Shown piece by piece: positions 24,350-25,727 of a DNA stretch of 25,727 bases. The notes under the pieces are model-generated. The model saw nothing but the letters and a program-made list of their open reading frames with translations. It was not told the DNA's origin and did no database searches. Position numbers and translations under genes: made by a program. Position 1 is the stretch's first letter. Each line of letters starts with the position of its first letter. The stretch lies in the NCBI GenBank assembly GCA_025966435.1, contig JAICRQ010000004.1, forward strand, positions 1 to 25,727, written 5' to 3'. This stretch comes from Anaerolineales bacterium. Lineage in GTDB: Bacteria; Chloroflexota; Anaerolineae; Anaerolineales; Villigracilaceae.

Positions 24350-25727
24350 TTAACGTTCATATGCATTGATTGCAGCGACCAGTTTTTGGATGTAGAAGAG
24401 GTCGCCGCGGGCAAAGGCGGGCACATCCAGATACCGCTCCAACTCCTCTCCATCTGCCCCCAGAATCCAAGCTTTGACCAGAAACAACGTTTGTCCGTCG
24501 TATAACGGGGTGATGGCGTTCTCACCAAAGCCTTCCTCAGCAAATGACACAAACCAGTAGGGGGCAATCTGCTCGTACTCGTCCAGGGCACCCCGGACAT
24601 TTACCAGAGCATGGTCACGAAGATATCCGGCCAACTCCGGCACCAGGAACATGAAATTACTGGATACATTCATCGTCCGGCAATACGCGCCTTCTTCTCG
24701 CGTGTACGCGGTGGCGTAGGCAGAATCCTTACTGAATTGGTTGACGCGCAGTTGTAACAATCGCTCTAACTCCTGCCGGACCGAGCTCGATTCCGGCTGG
24801 CCGGAAAGCCGTTCCAGTCCCAGATAGCCGAGATATCCGGCAATATAGGCATTGTGCACCATGGGCATTTGAGCCAGTGTCGGGTTATCTGGCACTGCTG
24901 TAAAGCTTCCCATCAAGGTTTTGCTCCTTTGGGCGTTCGTCAGGAGTTCCTGAGCCAACTGCGGGTCGTCCATCGTTTCGGCATACTGCCACAGTCCATA
25001 GAAGGTGTAGGGGTTCATTCCCCACACAAAGCCTGCTATCCCCGGTTCGGCGGGTAAGTTGTCCAGTGCGGTGGACACTTCCGGCGGCAGGTCAAAGGCT
25101 TCGCGAACTGCTCCCTCCTGCCATCCGATGTGGTTGTATTCATATGGCGGATAGGCGGCGAACTCGGCTTGCAGGTAAGCTCGCACCTGGGGTTGCATAC
25201 TCTCGGGCAGGTGGGGCAAGGCTTGCGCCAGGGTAACCAGGGTATCAGAGGGATGATGAAAATAGTCCACCAGGTCATCCCCGCACTGGTGCTGGGCCGG
25301 CAAATCAAAATGGCCATGGCTGGCGTACCCCGGACGGAGGTGACCGGTTGCCAGCATTTTCTGGATTTCGTCAGCCAGACGGGCTTTCAATGCATCCGGC
25401 CCAAGAAGGGTGAGCTCAGATGGTGGAGCGGCCACAGTTTCAGCCAAAGGTAAAGCCTGCGGAGCATTGCTTGAAGCATCCAACGCGATAATCGCGTTGG
25501 AGCGGTGCATATAGACCTTACCTCTATAGGGGATAGGCGGGTTGGTGTCGGCATGAAAGCCGTACACTCCGTTAGGTCCCCCGAAGGCCGCAAATACATG
25601 CGTATAATCAACCGGATCGGGGTTGTAGTAGCGTTCGTTGTAGCCTGGCAGCAACCGCACTAAATTGTAGCTAAAATAAGTCCATCCTATACCCGGTTGG
25701 CTGAGATCAAACGCGCCGCCGACCCGG
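24350..25727 (-). CDS. 5'-truncated protein of unknown function, helix-rich, possibly glycan-active
   Basis: The frame is open through the right edge, so at least 459 residues of a longer protein are present; a GTG at 25660 is internal and not a convincing start. I do not recognise the family. The visible part begins GGAFDLSQPGIGW and contains Trp/Tyr- and His-rich patches: ASHGHFDL, CGDDLVDYFHHPSD, YPPYEYNHIGWQEG, FVWGMNPYTFYGLWQYAE. The helical repeat-like spacing and clustered aromatic and acidic residues recall alpha/alpha-toroid glycoside hydrolases or lyases, but no catalytic signature can be named. It is more GC-rich than the rest: 25141-25200 has 36 G/C of 60 by hand count. It is the most upstream visible gene of the minus run, 14 nt before a GT4, which suggests a link to polysaccharide metabolism. 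Confidence 0.7.
   Translation of the reverse strand, partial: RVGGAFDLSQPGIGWTYFSYNLVRLLPGYNERYYNPDPVDYTHVFAAFGGPNGVYGFHADTNPPIPYRGKVYMHRSNAIIALDASSNAPQALPLAETVAAPPSELTLLGPDALKARLADEIQKMLATGHLRPGYASHGHFDLPAQHQCGDDLVDYFHHPSDTLVTLAQALPHLPESMQPQVRAYLQAEFAAYPPYEYNHIGWQEGAVREAFDLPPEVSTALDNLPAEPGIAGFVWGMNPYTFYGLWQYAETMDDPQLAQELLTNAQRSKTLMGSFTAVPDNPTLAQMPMVHNAYIAGYLGYLGLERLSGQPESSSVRQELERLLQLRVNQFSKDSAYATAYTREEGAYCRTMNVSSNFMFLVPELAGYLRDHALVNVRGALDEYEQIAPYWFVSFAEEGFGENAITPLYDGQTLFLVKAWILGADGEELERYLDVPAFARGDLFYIQKLVAAINAYER

Noticed and set aside
1..25727. CRISPR arrays, tRNA or rRNA genes, intact insertion sequences, toxin-antitoxin or phage-defence genes
   Set aside because: I looked for regularly spaced repeats, cloverleaf-like sequences, transposase motifs and nuclease or helicase signatures on both strands and saw none.

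Overview
This 25.7 kb window is the interior of a large extracellular-polysaccharide (EPS/capsule) locus. It has two long, tightly packed gene runs that converge on one strong terminator. Nothing in it fixes the taxonomy directly: there is no rRNA, tRNA or core housekeeping gene. Three traits suggest a Chloroflexota bacterium, perhaps Anaerolineae: a fused Wzz/BY-kinase without a visible outer-membrane export channel, several GT-C-like membrane proteins with an N-terminal Asp-Asp or Asp-Glu, and a membrane-anchored Asp-box protein with a Pro/Thr linker. I hold that placement with moderate confidence only.

Plus-strand run (2-14297). It opens with the tail of an unidentified gene, then a formyltransferase-fold protein, a GT4 and a GT2 glycosyltransferase, a Wzx-type flippase and another GT2. 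A decoration block follows: an SGNH/AlgX-like protein and an MBOAT acyltransferase (O-acetylation), a sulfotransferase, a SAM methyltransferase and a NodB-type polysaccharide deacetylase. The run closes with a GT2, an ArnT/GT39-like membrane protein and an NAD-dependent sugar-nucleotide epimerase. Spacings are -14 to 99 nt, with several 1-4 nt overlaps, which fits one transcription unit whose promoter lies outside the window.

Centre (14298-14545). About 170 nt of non-coding sequence with short repeats is followed by a perfect 18-bp A/T-flanked hairpin that probably ends transcription from both sides.

Minus-strand run (25727-14546, read right to left). The order is a 5'-truncated gene of unknown, probably helical-barrel fold, a GT4, a secreted and membrane-anchored Asp-box (BNR) protein, a GT-C-like membrane protein, a GT4, a GT2, a BcsA/NodC-like membrane GT2 with a QxxRW-type motif, a 240-nt gap, and finally the Wzz-BY-kinase chain-length regulator.

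Taken together the locus has seven cytosolic-type glycosyltransferases, two GT-C-like transferases, a flippase, a chain-length/kinase regulator and up to five modification activities (sulfate, acyl, methyl, deacetylation, formyl-like). The inferred product is a heavily decorated, lipid-linked repeat-unit polysaccharide assembled by a Wzx/Wzy-like route. No initiating phosphoglycosyltransferase, clear Wzy polymerase, O-antigen ligase or Wza is visible here. They may lie outside the window or be replaced by the GT-C proteins.
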